Assembly: GCF_021155765.1 (NCBI RefSeq)
Contig: NC_060112.1
Coordinates: 20,150,001-20,214,000, forward strand
Direction: 5' to 3'
DNA from: Diprion similis
Lineage: Eukaryota; Arthropoda; Insecta; Hymenoptera; Diprionidae
DNA: 64,000 nt
In this document: positions 12,411 to 23,241 of the stretch, one piece after another
How positions within the stretch are numbered: position 1 is the stretch's first letter
How the letters are laid out: each line of letters begins with the position of its first letter
Program-made: the position numbers and the translations under genes
The notes under the pieces: model-generated
Databases searched by the model: none
Told to the model about the DNA's origin: nothing
What the model saw: the letters and a program-made list of their open reading frames with translations, nothing else

Positions 12411-13593
12411 TCACCCTGCGACCATCGGAGCTTCTGCAGACTCGTCACCTGTTGTCATCTCCCACAGTTCCGGAGATTGTTCCAAAGCTCGAGCGAAATT
12501 CTCCGGTGACCAATACTCGTTATCTGCGAAAAACGTATTGTGCATTAGGTATATCGAGATAAACCGCTATTCGAAATCGAGATTATTTCAGCGGAAGCGT
12601 ACCTTCGGCTCCTGAAAATTGTGCGGGTTGCTTCGAGTACCAAGGTGAGGAATCGGCGCTTTTTATCGGACACTGAAACAGAAGGTAAAGAATTCGACAG
12701 CCCTTATATTTGCCTCTCACTTTCAGTCCGCGGATATAAAAACATCGATTTTCTATTTTGGTTCAAGTTTGATGGTCAATCGAATGACGAAAGCTGGTTT
12801 TAACGTATAGTTAAGGATGAATTCAGATACCGATGCATATTCTCCTCTCTTGCCGAAACACCGTAACGGACGATCAGATTTCTTCAAGAAGAATTCTTTG
12901 TTCATTCCACTTCTCCTGCCGATCCTTGGCACGTTTTTAGCCGCCTTTAAGAAAAACGTCGGAAATTCATCCGCCTCGACGACGCTGTTTCCACCCTCGA
13001 AGACGACGATCAACGCCGCGACTAGAACGACTGGAAAAAAATTAAAATTTTTCACGGCGAAGAAATTCGCGAGTTGAGTATACTTATAACACTTGGCACG
13101 ATATTATCTTGCAGGTGTTTGAAATTGAAACTAGCCGCATCCAACCCGATTTCGCTCAGTTCAAAGCCGAGAGATTCACGAGTAAGTAAAAAAATTATTC
13201 ACATTCGTGATTTGCAGTTTGGTCATTGCACTGTCAGCTCGGACTCCATTTTGTGTAATTTACACACTTCAGTACGGAGCGTTAAGAACCAGTAAACGTT
13301 ATAGTTTGTCCACTGTTTGTTCTTTTATTTTTTGATTTTCAAGCTTTGAAAAATAAAACAGGACAAAATCACCGTTGGATGCATTTTTATAAACATCGGA
13401 ATATTGAACGAGAAAACAGCGCGATAAGCAAAAACCGCGAAAATCCAAATCTTTACACTTTGTGCGACTGCAGATTGCATTTCGTAATATAATTAATTGG
13501 CAAATTTTTGTCGTTTGTACAATACAATTATGAACACTCACCAGTTGCTAGAAAGCTGTGGACAGGACTTCGTAGGAAGCAGTTTAGCATCAT
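12411..13593 (-). CDS. ETH: Ecdysis triggering hormone (ETH) precursor
   Basis: This neuropeptide precursor is made in Inka cells. ETH acts on CNS ETH receptors to start the ecdysis motor programme. Coding exons (minus): 13593-13542, 13030-12831, 12672-12603 and 12523-12411. All junctions are GT-AG with consistent phases, giving 144 aa. Residues 1-37 form a signal peptide (hydrophobic VVLVAALIVVF core, cleavage after VVEA). Residues 38-54, DEFPTFFLKAAKNVPRI, followed by GRR, are a typical amidated ETH (FFLK...PRI-amide). Residues 58-76 form a second peptide with FFLKK that ends RPLRCF before GKR, instead of PRX-amide. The C-terminal part is an acidic/aromatic spacer (EYWSPENFARALEQSPELW). The start is ATGATG with CACC before it; the first of the two ATGs was chosen. 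An upstream acceptor at 13612-13614 suggests a further noncoding 5' exon. Confidence 0.9.
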
Positions 13594-13611
13594 GGTGACG
13601 GAATTTGGAAC

Positions 13612-16294
13612 CTGAAATAGCGTGAAAAATGTTTTCAAGGGTCAGACCGTACAGGAGAATAAATTGATTAAAATATTCAATAACCAGCTCACGAGATCAC
13701 AACGTAGAGGCTTATTTGCGTTCTTATATTCCCGGGAATATTAAAAACAAACAATTATTTATGCAAAACTGACATGCACTCTGGATATTGATTATTAGTC
13801 GGGCTTTTGTATTTTCCTCTCGCGAAATATGACGGACGTCTCCATCCACATGTTGTAGAAAAGTGAATACGTATGAGAGAATATTTCTGGTAGAATAGAC
13901 AAAATCAATCGACGAAAAATAGCAAAAAGACGAAACTATATACTAGCTGTCCCGTGGCTATCGCGAATGTACGATGTGTGCGATTCGATGGTCCTGTGAA
14001 AACTGAAATAAATATGATAAGCTGTTCGGGTTTTAAGGGGAGAACAGCACATCGCGGGTTACCCTTCTCATCGAATAGAAGCAGAAGGAAAAGTTAGAGT
14101 GGTGGGTCAGGGCACTTCAACGCCTCACAAGAGTTTATGTACTTTGAATTCTTTTTATCTCAATATCGCGCTCCACGTCTTTTACTACAGCATTAAAGCT
14201 GGGAGTCTCCCTTTAAGGGTCCACTTGTGCGAGACTGTCACGAGGACACCTGATTCTGTTTCGTCCTGTCGTTGATGCAACTCGTCAATTACTGATCTTC
14301 ACTTTCGCTTACGGAGCGTGAACGTTTGAAAATCATTACTTCTTTGGTTAAACATTAAATATCGGTATTTGTTGATGAAAATAAATATCAATGCACTCTT
14401 GAGAAATTAAATATTCAACGATACCAAGGTTGCAAAAGAAAAAAAGAAAAACGTTGTGGAGTGAGAATTGTCTGCTAAATACTAAATGACTCCCCTCGGA
14501 ATTAAATTTAAAGAATATATATATGTATCAAATTTTTCACCGTTTTGAAGCAGTTGAAGATAAAAAATCGTCGACCGAGTTTTTGTTACTTTTGATTTCT
14601 AGTTTTCTCAGGAAAATCACCGTAGCTTGTGATAGTAATAATTTAATAAGCACTCAATGTGCGGCCATTTCGTAACAAAGTTACCAAACAAGTATTAGTT
14701 TTCAAACGTCGAACCTCCTTCAGGATAATCCGGATTACTATAAAAATCCCCCCATTCTACTTCAACTATGGTTATTACTTACCAAATTTGCTATTCTGTT
14801 GTAAACTAAGCGGATTGCTAACCGTTGATTGCTCAACGATTGATACTGACTTTACCGTGATCCGACCGGCATATTTATACCGGATTAACGTTGGATTAAG
14901 TATTTCACTCATGCCCCTCATGCTTGTAAATTAGCGGGCACAAATGTTAGCGTCGTCACATAAGTTCAGACTAATACCGAAAAGCGACGGCGAAGGTATT
15001 GTCAGCTGGCCCACCGATTCGTGTATAAAAGAACTGCGATTATTATAAAATGAAAATTGAATGAAAGATAAGGGAATACAAAAAAAAATGCACCACATTT
15101 TTCGTGCATATTCATGTTGTTCGACCCAAGTGCATAGAAGGTGCACAAACACGATTTGTACAAGGGTGAAAAGTGCACTTTAGCGTTCATGTCCACCGTC
15201 GGCTTGATGCGCACGTGCACATATTTACATAAATGTAACCAAGCTCTTCTTTCAGCGATGTACTTATAATATTGTGGGCGTTATTTTCTCGGGATAAACT
15301 TCCGAGAACTCGCAGAGCTTTTACGTATACGTTTTTTTATTTATTTACGACTGTTGACATGGAAATAGTTTATGGAAATATCCCCTCGTTTACAAAAATA
15401 CTTCTGATCAGTTTGTATGTAAACTAATATCAAATATATAATGATTTTATCTTCAGTGTAGGGAGAAAGAAATCCATTATACATATTTATTCTCGTGATT
15501 TTATTTCTAATTTCGTTTTTAATTTTTTTTTCTTCTTCTTTTTCTTTTATTAGTACGAGGTATTATTGTTCGAAATAAATTAAATTCTAATTGTTAATTT
15601 TAATTGGATCTCTTACCAGCTTTGTTTTCACACTATTTCGACTCAATTATACGGATCATACCTACTTCCTTTTAATACAGGTAAGTATAGTAGGTAATGT
15701 ATTAAAATCGCTAACATTTTACGGCGGACTAAATTCTATGTACATCTTGATAAATCGAACTAAAAACAACGCGTCCAATTTTTCATATTCACAATTCAAA
15801 TGACACGCTTTATAGAATATGTCGTATTGCCGTAAAACAAAGAAAATGTGGTTCGCGAGTGAAAATAAGTGACCAAACAGTCAAAAAATTATAAGGCTAA
15901 AAGAGTGCTTTTAATGGTAATACGTGTCTCAAGTTGAAAGTTTGAATTAAGACTGCTTTTGCAATAATCTAGGTTAACGCAGCAACCATATTCTTTTTTT
16001 CATCATCTGGAAGTTCTCATGTATCTTTTATCTGTACCGACTAATAGATCAGAAACAAAGGAACACAAAAGGGCTAATTTCACCCTTTATAACAGTATTA
16101 CAATAATATATCATAATAAAATAGCACTCCATTCAAATTGGATGTTCCTTATAGATGGAAATATTAAATATTTGTAAAAACGGCAGGCATTTTTGACGCT
16201 CGCTTACAATATTTCCATCATCAAATCGCGTACTATCTATAAAAGAACAATAAAAAGTCATTACACTAAAAAATTGGCAATCAAAAAAAACCAC
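13612..16294. other. ETH upstream region and spacer
   Basis: No coding gene recognised. This is the likely 5' regulatory region of ETH (minus strand). Two GGGTCA nuclear-receptor-like half sites occur, at 13639-13644 and 14104-14109. They would be of interest because ETH is ecdysone-regulated in insects, but single half sites are common by chance. No TATA-like element was seen close to the presumed 5' exon. The rest is AT-rich with short homopolymers. Confidence 0.4.
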
Positions 16295-16389
16295 TCCTTC
16301 GAGCCGGATTTGAACCAGCGACCTATGGATGTCTCTTTCTGCTTCATGCCAACTACAGTCCACCGCTCTACCAACTGAGCTATCGAAGG
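16295..16389 (-). tRNA. tRNA-Tyr(GUA) with a 22-nt intron
   Basis: The reverse strand folds as a complete cloverleaf. Acceptor stem CCTTCGA pairs with TCGAAGG (discriminator A), D arm GCTC...GAGC, anticodon stem GTGGA/TCCAT with one G-U pair, loop CTGTAG plus A, variable AGGTC, and T arm GCTGG-TTCAAAT-CCGGC. The anticodon is GTA. A 22-nt intron (16331-16352) sits at the canonical position 37/38, as is general for eukaryotic tRNA-Tyr. CCA is not encoded, as expected for a nuclear tRNA. Internal A and B boxes look intact, so it is probably functional. Confidence 0.97.
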
Positions 16390-17909
16390 CTTACCAGAGA
16401 TGTGAAAAATTGTTATTATAAATTAAACTGTCCCTGTAGATTCTTAGCACGATTCAACTGCAGCTGTTGCATGTATGCAATTATATAAATGCATGTGATT
16501 AGTATCCCGTCGTTTACTCGAGTTGAACACAATTGCGGGTGATGTGTGGATAGAAAAAAGCGTTGAAATTAATCCTGCTCACGATAGAATGCCCGAAAGG
16601 ACTATCTAGGGCAATCGATTATCTTTCATCGGACAATTATTTCTCGGCCTCCTGCACGCGCTTCGCCGTTCTGTACAATATGGGTTTTTTCACCCACGCC
16701 TTACGTACTCGCCTCGATCATGTAGCCCTTATCCGGGCACCTGCCCACCGGTACGTGTCTACCATATTAAAACATCTCACATTGCGCGAACTTTGTCGCG
16801 GTTCAATCGCAACGCGAAAAAAAGCGATTCCAAATATTTATAATATTATACCGCAGACGAAATCGGTTTTGGACATTTTTCTATCATTCCACGGGAAGAA
16901 CACGTAGAAACCTGAGAGAATTTCTGGATTAAAATTATTTTCGCTCTGAACCATGCTAAGTAAGAAATTTTAAATTGGCGAAAAAAATTGAAGAGAACAC
17001 AAGATTTTTAGAGAAAAGTTTAGCGGCAGTATTATTATCATTATTTATTGTGATAACGCAAGATTGCATATTTACTTGACTTATTGTAGATGTAATAGTA
17101 TGAGTACTATATTTAGTACAGATAAGACTTGATTCATTGTGTTTGATGTTTACTTTTGTCGGGTGATCTTTGCATACATGAGAAGTAGATTTAATTAACA
17201 GCTTATGTCGAGAAAGATAGCGGTCGAATTTCAAGTTAACTAAGAAAACACGTAAGCAATTTAATGAATTTCTGTACAGAGAAGACGACGAAGGTAGTTC
17301 ATTTTCAAAAAACTTGTTGCAGTGTAAAAAAATAATCAGTAGAAGTTGGTAAAAATAAATTTGTACAATACAATATTGGCAAACAAAATTATGAAATGAT
17401 TTTAATTCATCCTCTCTAGAAGTGGAAAGTAGTCGAAATACATTCATTTCGAGGAGCTTACGCTGGTAAGACCGTAAAGTTGATCGCATAAGATTGAATC
17501 ACTGATACATCATAAGCCAAATGATATAAAATTATTATGAAAATGATTACTCTCTTCATTAATTGGAATATACTATCGGGATCGGACGATAGCATAAATA
17601 AATTTGGTCACTAGGTGTACAATTCAGATTAAATTATCATTTATTACAATAAGATTACTGATTGAATGATACAAATTTGAAGCTATAATAATACCAATAT
17701 TATTTATATCGTGATAAACGCATAACACGTGAATAATACTTGTTGCATGTTATATTATAATATACGAGAAAGTTTGCTAGATCGCATTTACATACACCGG
17801 CAATGTTAAATATTGGAATAATAATAATACATAATATCAAGTGGAAGCGTTGTAATCAATAAATCTAGTAACGTCGGTAAGCTGGAAGTATAGTTTTGCT
17901 GGCGGAGAG
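16390..17909. other. Spacer between tRNA-Tyr and SIFamide gene
   Basis: No gene recognised. The 16640-16800 part is richer in GC than its surroundings and carries an open frame of about 114 codons without a convincing ATG. The rest is AT-rich with no coding character. Confidence 0.4.
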
Positions 17910-17915
17910 TTTATT
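17910..17915 (-). other. Poly(A) signal of SIFamide gene
   Basis: AATAAA on the minus strand, 15 nt past the SIFamide stop codon. If used, the 3' UTR would be very short. Confidence 0.55.
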
Positions 17916-17929
17916 GGAGTTGCATATCT

Positions 17930-18256
17930 TCAGTTGGACTCTTGCTGAGGGAACCACGATCCGCAGGCCTCGCTGGCAATTTCGCACATCGCGTTCAGGG
18001 CACGGCCGGTATTTTCATATTCTAAACAAGAATTATCACCCAAATGAGAAATGAAGTACAGCGACAGCAAAAAACGCCGAAAAATTGCAGCTGAATGCAA
18101 TTTTTACTGCGGAAACGAGCAGATTCCTTCCTTACCGATCGCGGTGCCGGAACGCTTGCCGAAGATGCTGCCGTTGAAGGGTGGCTTGCGGTATGCATCA
18201 ACGCTCAGGATGACGGCGGCGATCAGGAGGATGACGAGGGCGCGGACGGAAACCAT
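17930..18256 (-). CDS. SIFa: SIFamide neuropeptide precursor
   Basis: Precursor of the brain peptide SIFamide, which acts through the SIFamide receptor and modulates feeding, sleep and courtship in insects. Coding exons (minus) are 18256-18136 and 18021-17930, joined by a 114-nt GT-AG intron in phase 1, giving 70 aa. Residues 1-20 are a hydrophobic signal peptide. YRKPPFNGSIF is followed by GKR (amidation Gly 33 and dibasic site), and the peptide core is identical to the conserved insect one. The C-terminal part ends with the family's conserved pair of Cys (C53, C60) and a WFPQ motif, followed by ESN. Noncoding 5' exon(s) splice to an acceptor just before 18283; the coding ATG is 27 nt downstream. 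The residues before the peptide read SVDAYRKPP with a single Ala, which affects the predicted N-terminus (see findings). Confidence 0.95.
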
Positions 18257-18422
18257 GGTTGATTATTTGGTTGGTGTTTTTGTCTGAAAACACACAGAAT
18301 TTTGGAGATTTTGATGGTGGCAATTGGGTCACAATATTTGGTCCCAGGACTTATCGGTACCAGTTGTATCAAAAATTTGACAGGAAACGGTATTCAGAGC
18401 CGATCACAGGGTGAATTTTTAC

Positions 18423-18508
18423 CTGACTGTTTAAAGCGGAGAAGATGTTGTTTCTTCGATGGAAGTCGGTGAACTGATGCCTTTGGAGTCAATCCGTCGG
18501 CTTTTATA
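18423..18508 (-). promoter_or_regulatory. SIFamide proximal core promoter and first exon
   Basis: On the minus strand, TATAAAAG (18508-18501) is followed by an initiator TCAGTT with its A at 18475, 33 nt from the first T of the TATA box. The resulting noncoding exon would run 18475-18423 and end in a good donor (CAG/GTAAAA) joining the acceptor before 18283. Spacing and motifs match an insect TATA+Inr promoter. Confidence 0.75.
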
Positions 18509-18792
18509 CGAATAAGAAGTAGTGTGCAACTAAATGCTACCATAAGAAACAGACTCCGGTTCGGTCCAGTAACATATAATTTCGTGGAAATTGCTCATTT
18601 CGAGAATCAATTTCTGGTAAATTTCAACCCATCGATCAGTGCAAAAGCTAACGAAACTCTTAAGTCTCTGGATTATGTTCGAACGATTCAAAGTATTATA
18701 CTAGCGAGAAATTTTTGGTGAGAAAATTTCGAGGGAAAGTCTTTGTGAAAGAAGAAAAAGGTAATTAACAAACTTGGGCGTGATTACGGTAC

Positions 18793-18875
18793 CTTGATGG
18801 ATGCGTAGAGTATGCAGTTGCTGCAGTGAAAGAAGCTGGTGAACTGAGAATCAAGGGGAAACGGGATCCCTTATA
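18793..18875 (-). promoter_or_regulatory. SIFamide distal core promoter and alternative first exon
   Basis: A second TATA-type promoter 370 bp upstream of the proximal one: TATAAGGG (18875-18868) and initiator TCAGTTC with A at 18845, exactly 30 nt apart. The putative noncoding exon 18845-18793 ends AAG/GTACCG, a usable donor. Both candidate first exons begin CAGTTCACC and are about 53 nt long, so they may be ancient duplicates. Confidence 0.6.
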
Positions 18876-19679
18876 TCGTGATGTCGAACCACCGATACAG
18901 GCGAATTTCACCCAGCATCGCGTCTCATTAGGAGAAGCAATCTAATTACCGACATATCAGAGTCTCCTATTTCACATGGGAAATAGATTCTGAAATCAAG
19001 TTTACCCCAGACGCAAAATGAATTTCTCCGACATACCTCGATGTCATTCTGCCGGTGGTTAATAGGCGAAAAAATAACGATAAATTAGTTTCTTATTCTG
19101 TGAAATGATACACAAAGCATTCTCGTCTGAGAAACGTATTATGTGGGTTTCAAAATTTATACTCAACCTTGTCTATTAAAGAACACAAATTTCACGATTA
19201 ACTGCAGTCATGATTTAATTTTATATTATGATGTATGGGGGCAGAGAATCAACATGCATATTATATAATTCATCACAATTGACGGTACAACGTTTATTCC
19301 GGAACAGGATGAGGATCAACAGTTTTAACCCTTTAAACTTGTTTGAAATCCGTGCAGAATTGAATCGATTCATTCAAATATTTCGAGAATGTAGCCTGCA
19401 TTCCTGACCTGTGTGAAAAAATCCATTCTCATCGATTCGGGTTCAGTCAGGTGTAACTGAGAACCACTGATAGTTCTAAAAATTCATCTTCTGGCTATGA
19501 GTCACTCATTGTAATTAAAAGAATTAATAATTGAAGAATTGTAGTTGTCGATAGCTAAATTCTCCCTGTAAATAGGACGAGACTTCATTATTAACCAGTT
19601 TTCTGATCGAACGCTGGTATTTCCAGGATTGGTAAAGGGAGTCCCTTATCTCTTGAACAAGGTATAACAGGAATCCTGC

Positions 19680-19825
19680 GCAGCGTTTTTGGATAGCCAA
19701 GACTCGAACCATTGAATCACCTTGTCGACCGATGATTCGGACCGATAAATGGTAAGCTACTTGCAGCCTGTACCATCCGGCTAGCTATTTTACCCGTAAA
19801 ACTAGTTAGGTTCGAGTCCATTCTC
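19680..19825. repeat. Possible tRNA-derived (SINE-like) repeat
   Basis: The minus strand carries a B-box-like GGTTCGAGTC (about 19685-19695) with an A-box-like TAGCTAGCCGG upstream at about 19780. The plus strand carries a second B-box-like AGGTTCGAGTCC at about 19808-19819, so the unit has inverted pol III-like motifs. A 12-T tract follows at about 19886. No intact cloverleaf can be drawn, so it is not a tRNA gene. Confidence 0.35.
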
Positions 19826-22800
19826 TCTCTAGACGAAAGCAGGAAATTCATTTTTGGAGAAGAATCTCGTTTTGCGGTTCATAATTTTTTTTTTTTCAAT
19901 TTGAATGAGCACTCATGAGTCATGTGTTTGATTTTAGTCAATCGGTCTTTTGAAACAGCTTACACTTACAAGTATGGCGTAAAAACTTTGAAGAAACGGT
20001 TGAATTATATCGACAATAAAATTTATTTTAAAGCAAACGTTTCTGACTTCATAAACCACGTGTTCGACGGCCAAAAATGCATTTTATCAAAACTCTAATT
20101 TCAAGTACAATCATTTGTAATATTGATTGGATACTAATGTATGCACGTCGTAATTTGAAAGCAAGTAAAGCTAGAGAAGCATGTGATAGGAGTAAAAAAC
20201 TACTCCAAATGTAGTTACTTTAAGCTCTAGTAAGAAATGGCTAATAATATATAAGTTTGATGGACATCGGTCGTCTCGAAAGAGCAGCCTGTGTGAGAAA
20301 ATGCGAATCAGACTCATTCTACCGAACTCGGAACGAGCTACATCGGGGAATCGTAATTAAATTTGAAAGCAAAGCACGGTAAGCAAAGTGGGTAGATTAT
20401 AAAGTGTATTTGTAGATATAGATCTCAACGCCTATAATATGTATGCATTGGTATTACACAGGTACATTTTTCCATACCAAATTAGATTCACACCATAAAT
20501 TTTTTTACCTAAGACATACCTATATTATACTTACAGATATTATGTATAAATACAAGTTGATCATAACGTTTTATAACGTAATTATTATAACTATTATATC
20601 ATCGTGAATACAATATCATTATTACCAAATACAGCATATGTTTCACATGCACGGATCCCTAGCATCTACGTATTATTGTCGCGTCACAACTTTTGAAACG
20701 GTGTACCGTAGCTTATAGACTCGCAAGCGTTTATTTTTTATTTTTTACAATATCTCTTTAACGTATTTATTACAATAACCATTAAACACTAGAAACACGT
20801 GTACAAATAACTTATGTTCTCAACTATCAATATTATAGGTACGCAATTAAAACTTGACGTGTACGAGCAGATTTTTCACGACGTTTGAAAGCGCGTCTCA
20901 CACTGATTGCTTATATTCTTACTGACTATATACGCAAAAAGTTACCATGCTGAGGTTGTACAGTGAAAAATTATTTCACAAAAATGTTCGTTATCACGAA
21001 ATGTTGCGTTAAAAATTCCGATATTACGAAAGGTGAACTCTCGTTAATAACCATATTTTTATAGGACAATTTAACACAGCAAAGAAATTCAATTGCATAC
21101 GTAAAATTTGCGAAACAGCTCAGATCGAAGATTTGAGATGTTGGATATGCTGTTAATCATAAAGGTAACGAAAGAACGGATTGACCTAGAGTACAGCAAT
21201 CTTAATTACAAAATTACGAATTATGTCGTAAACTATCAATGGAAGACAATGATTTTGTTTATAAATTTATATACGCATGTGTAAAAGCTACCAGAGAACT
21301 TAACGTTACACGCCGATCAAGCCTATTTACAGATTTTACCATAACGCAACACTCGTTTATTATCATCGAGTATTGCGATCGATTACATATTATTGCATAA
21401 TACACATATCGCACACTTAAGTCGCGTTCATACGATCAATGACCAAGTATTTAAACGTGCGTTGCACGCTGCGGCCGGAAGTAAAAACATGGCTATTGCG
21501 ACGATTGCACACGTGGTTGTCTACCAAGACGCCTCAGCGTTTCAAGTTAATTGCATTATATCTGCGTCTATTTTGGTTCCATTGGTATAGCTATACAATC
21601 GACAGAGAATATCGGTGAATCGGTTTTCATCGTGCGAACTGAGCTTACAGTGTAGAAATCCTTAAACTTACGATATAATATATTATTTATGGCTCCGACC
21701 GATCGATTTAAGAACGGTATTACCGTTTTAAAAACGCGTCTAGTCAACAGCCATAGCGTAAAATTGCACATCAGCATCCAACCCATTTCACAATTAAATA
21801 TGATACTTTGACAAGGTGCGCTTAACATTATTATACACTTATACATGAATCGCCTTATTATTTTAACTCCATTCTATAATTACAAAATCAGCGTTGTTTA
21901 CATTACACTTGGCTCTGGATCAGATTAAAGCTTATCCATGGTCAGCGCTATATTGATGCCATTCGGAACCGGATTCAGGGATATCAAGACTGATTTAATT
22001 CATCGAAAGATTAATTACTCTCGCACTCTGTCTGTCGCAATGTGACACTGGTTTTGGGTTACGAGCTGCTGTTCTTGTGCCCGAGTTCCAGGCGAACAGA
22101 CTCGAAGCCTGCATCACTCCGGGTACTTGATTCGGTTACTCACAATGATTGACACAAGTCGACTGTCGAGGAGAGATCCTGCACTCAGAAAAATGTTTAG
22201 TTTTGACAGTAAAAAATTTTTACCCTAAACACATTTCAGGCTTAATATACGACCCGCCAAACGTTTTCACGCAGCAACCAAACAATTAATCTAACTATTT
22301 TGCCCACGAAAGAGAAAAAATCTTAGTTCTGTCTAAGAAACGGTCTTACACTGCAATCCCATAGATTCTGTTGCGACTGCAAAATCAAGTGTACACGGTA
22401 GAATGATTTTGTATAGAGATTGACGAACGAGTTTTTTTACTCACAGTAAATGAGAAAATTATCGTTCGATTGTAATTTATGCTATGTGAATTAAATGCTA
22501 CATCAAACAATGACAAAGAAATATATCGTTGTGAATTGACAGACGGATTCGATGGTGCTGGACCACGTATGATTTGATTAGACAGATGCTTGGAGCCCTT
22601 CTTCATAACTGTTCATATTACTTCTCTAGTAAGAGTATTTCACCACTTCAAAAAACATTTTGTAAATTTACGAAGTAACATGTTTATTTGCATTCACTAA
22701 ATTAAAATCGAGATTTCGTTTTTGTAGGTACCTATAGTTTATTCAGTTTATATGTAATTTAATATTTATATATTTTTTGCAATTTTAAAACAATTATTTG

Positions 22801-23011
22801 ATTAATATTCCCAGTACAATATTTTGTACAAGATACTTGTACAAATTGATTATTGAAAAAAGCAAAAAGTTGTCTCTGAGTGTGGATTCGTACAATAACA
22901 AAGCGTAAGAAGAGTGTTAATAACGTTGCGCGTTGATACAAGCAGTCTCGAAAGTTCCGTTTATTTCCAATTTAAGAAAGTAGCACAGTGTTTTGCTGAT
23001 TGCATGATGCA

Positions 23012-23030
23012 AGAGAGAGAGAGAGAGAGA
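23012..23030. repeat. (AG)n microsatellite
   Basis: About nine uninterrupted AG units about 210 bases beyond the 3' end of the Cys-rich gene. Confidence 0.95.
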
Positions 23031-23241
23031 ATTTGAAAATGGCGAATAACCGCGGTCTTGACCAGCCGCGTGATCGTAATATTACGCTACGAGATATGTG
23101 AATTCATGTTTAGGTACGTTACACAGAATTTCTTAAAAACGAACATACGTCAACGATACACGTGATTCATACGTATGGAAGGACGAGAGGACGAGTTCCG
23201 ATCTCCCTGCCCAGGGATCACGACGACGTCCTCAAGCTCGG

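Larger units (their letters stand above)
18876..23241. other. AT-rich spacer upstream of SIFamide gene
   Basis: No gene recognised over about 4.4 kb; open frames are short and AT-biased. It contains a possible tRNA-like repeat near 19.7 kb and an (AG)n run at 23012-23030. Confidence 0.5.

Noticed and set aside
12753-12830. Read-through of the ETH frame beyond 12831 (VSEFILNYTLK...)
   Set aside because: A donor at 12830 and two further exons in perfect phase explain the frame better; the read-through part is intronic.
13031-13055. Reading the ETH start at 13055 as a GTG codon
   Set aside because: This segment is the polypyrimidine tract and acceptor (TTTTTTTCCAG) of intron 1; the true ATG is in the upstream exon at 13593.
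13115-13181. 67-nt plus-strand stretch with TTGCAG acceptor and GTAAGT donor, readable as VFEIETSRIQPDF and so on
   Set aside because: It lies inside ETH intron 1 on the opposite strand and I found no convincing partner exon on either side. It could join an alternative donor after the unrecognised gene's exon, but that is too speculative.
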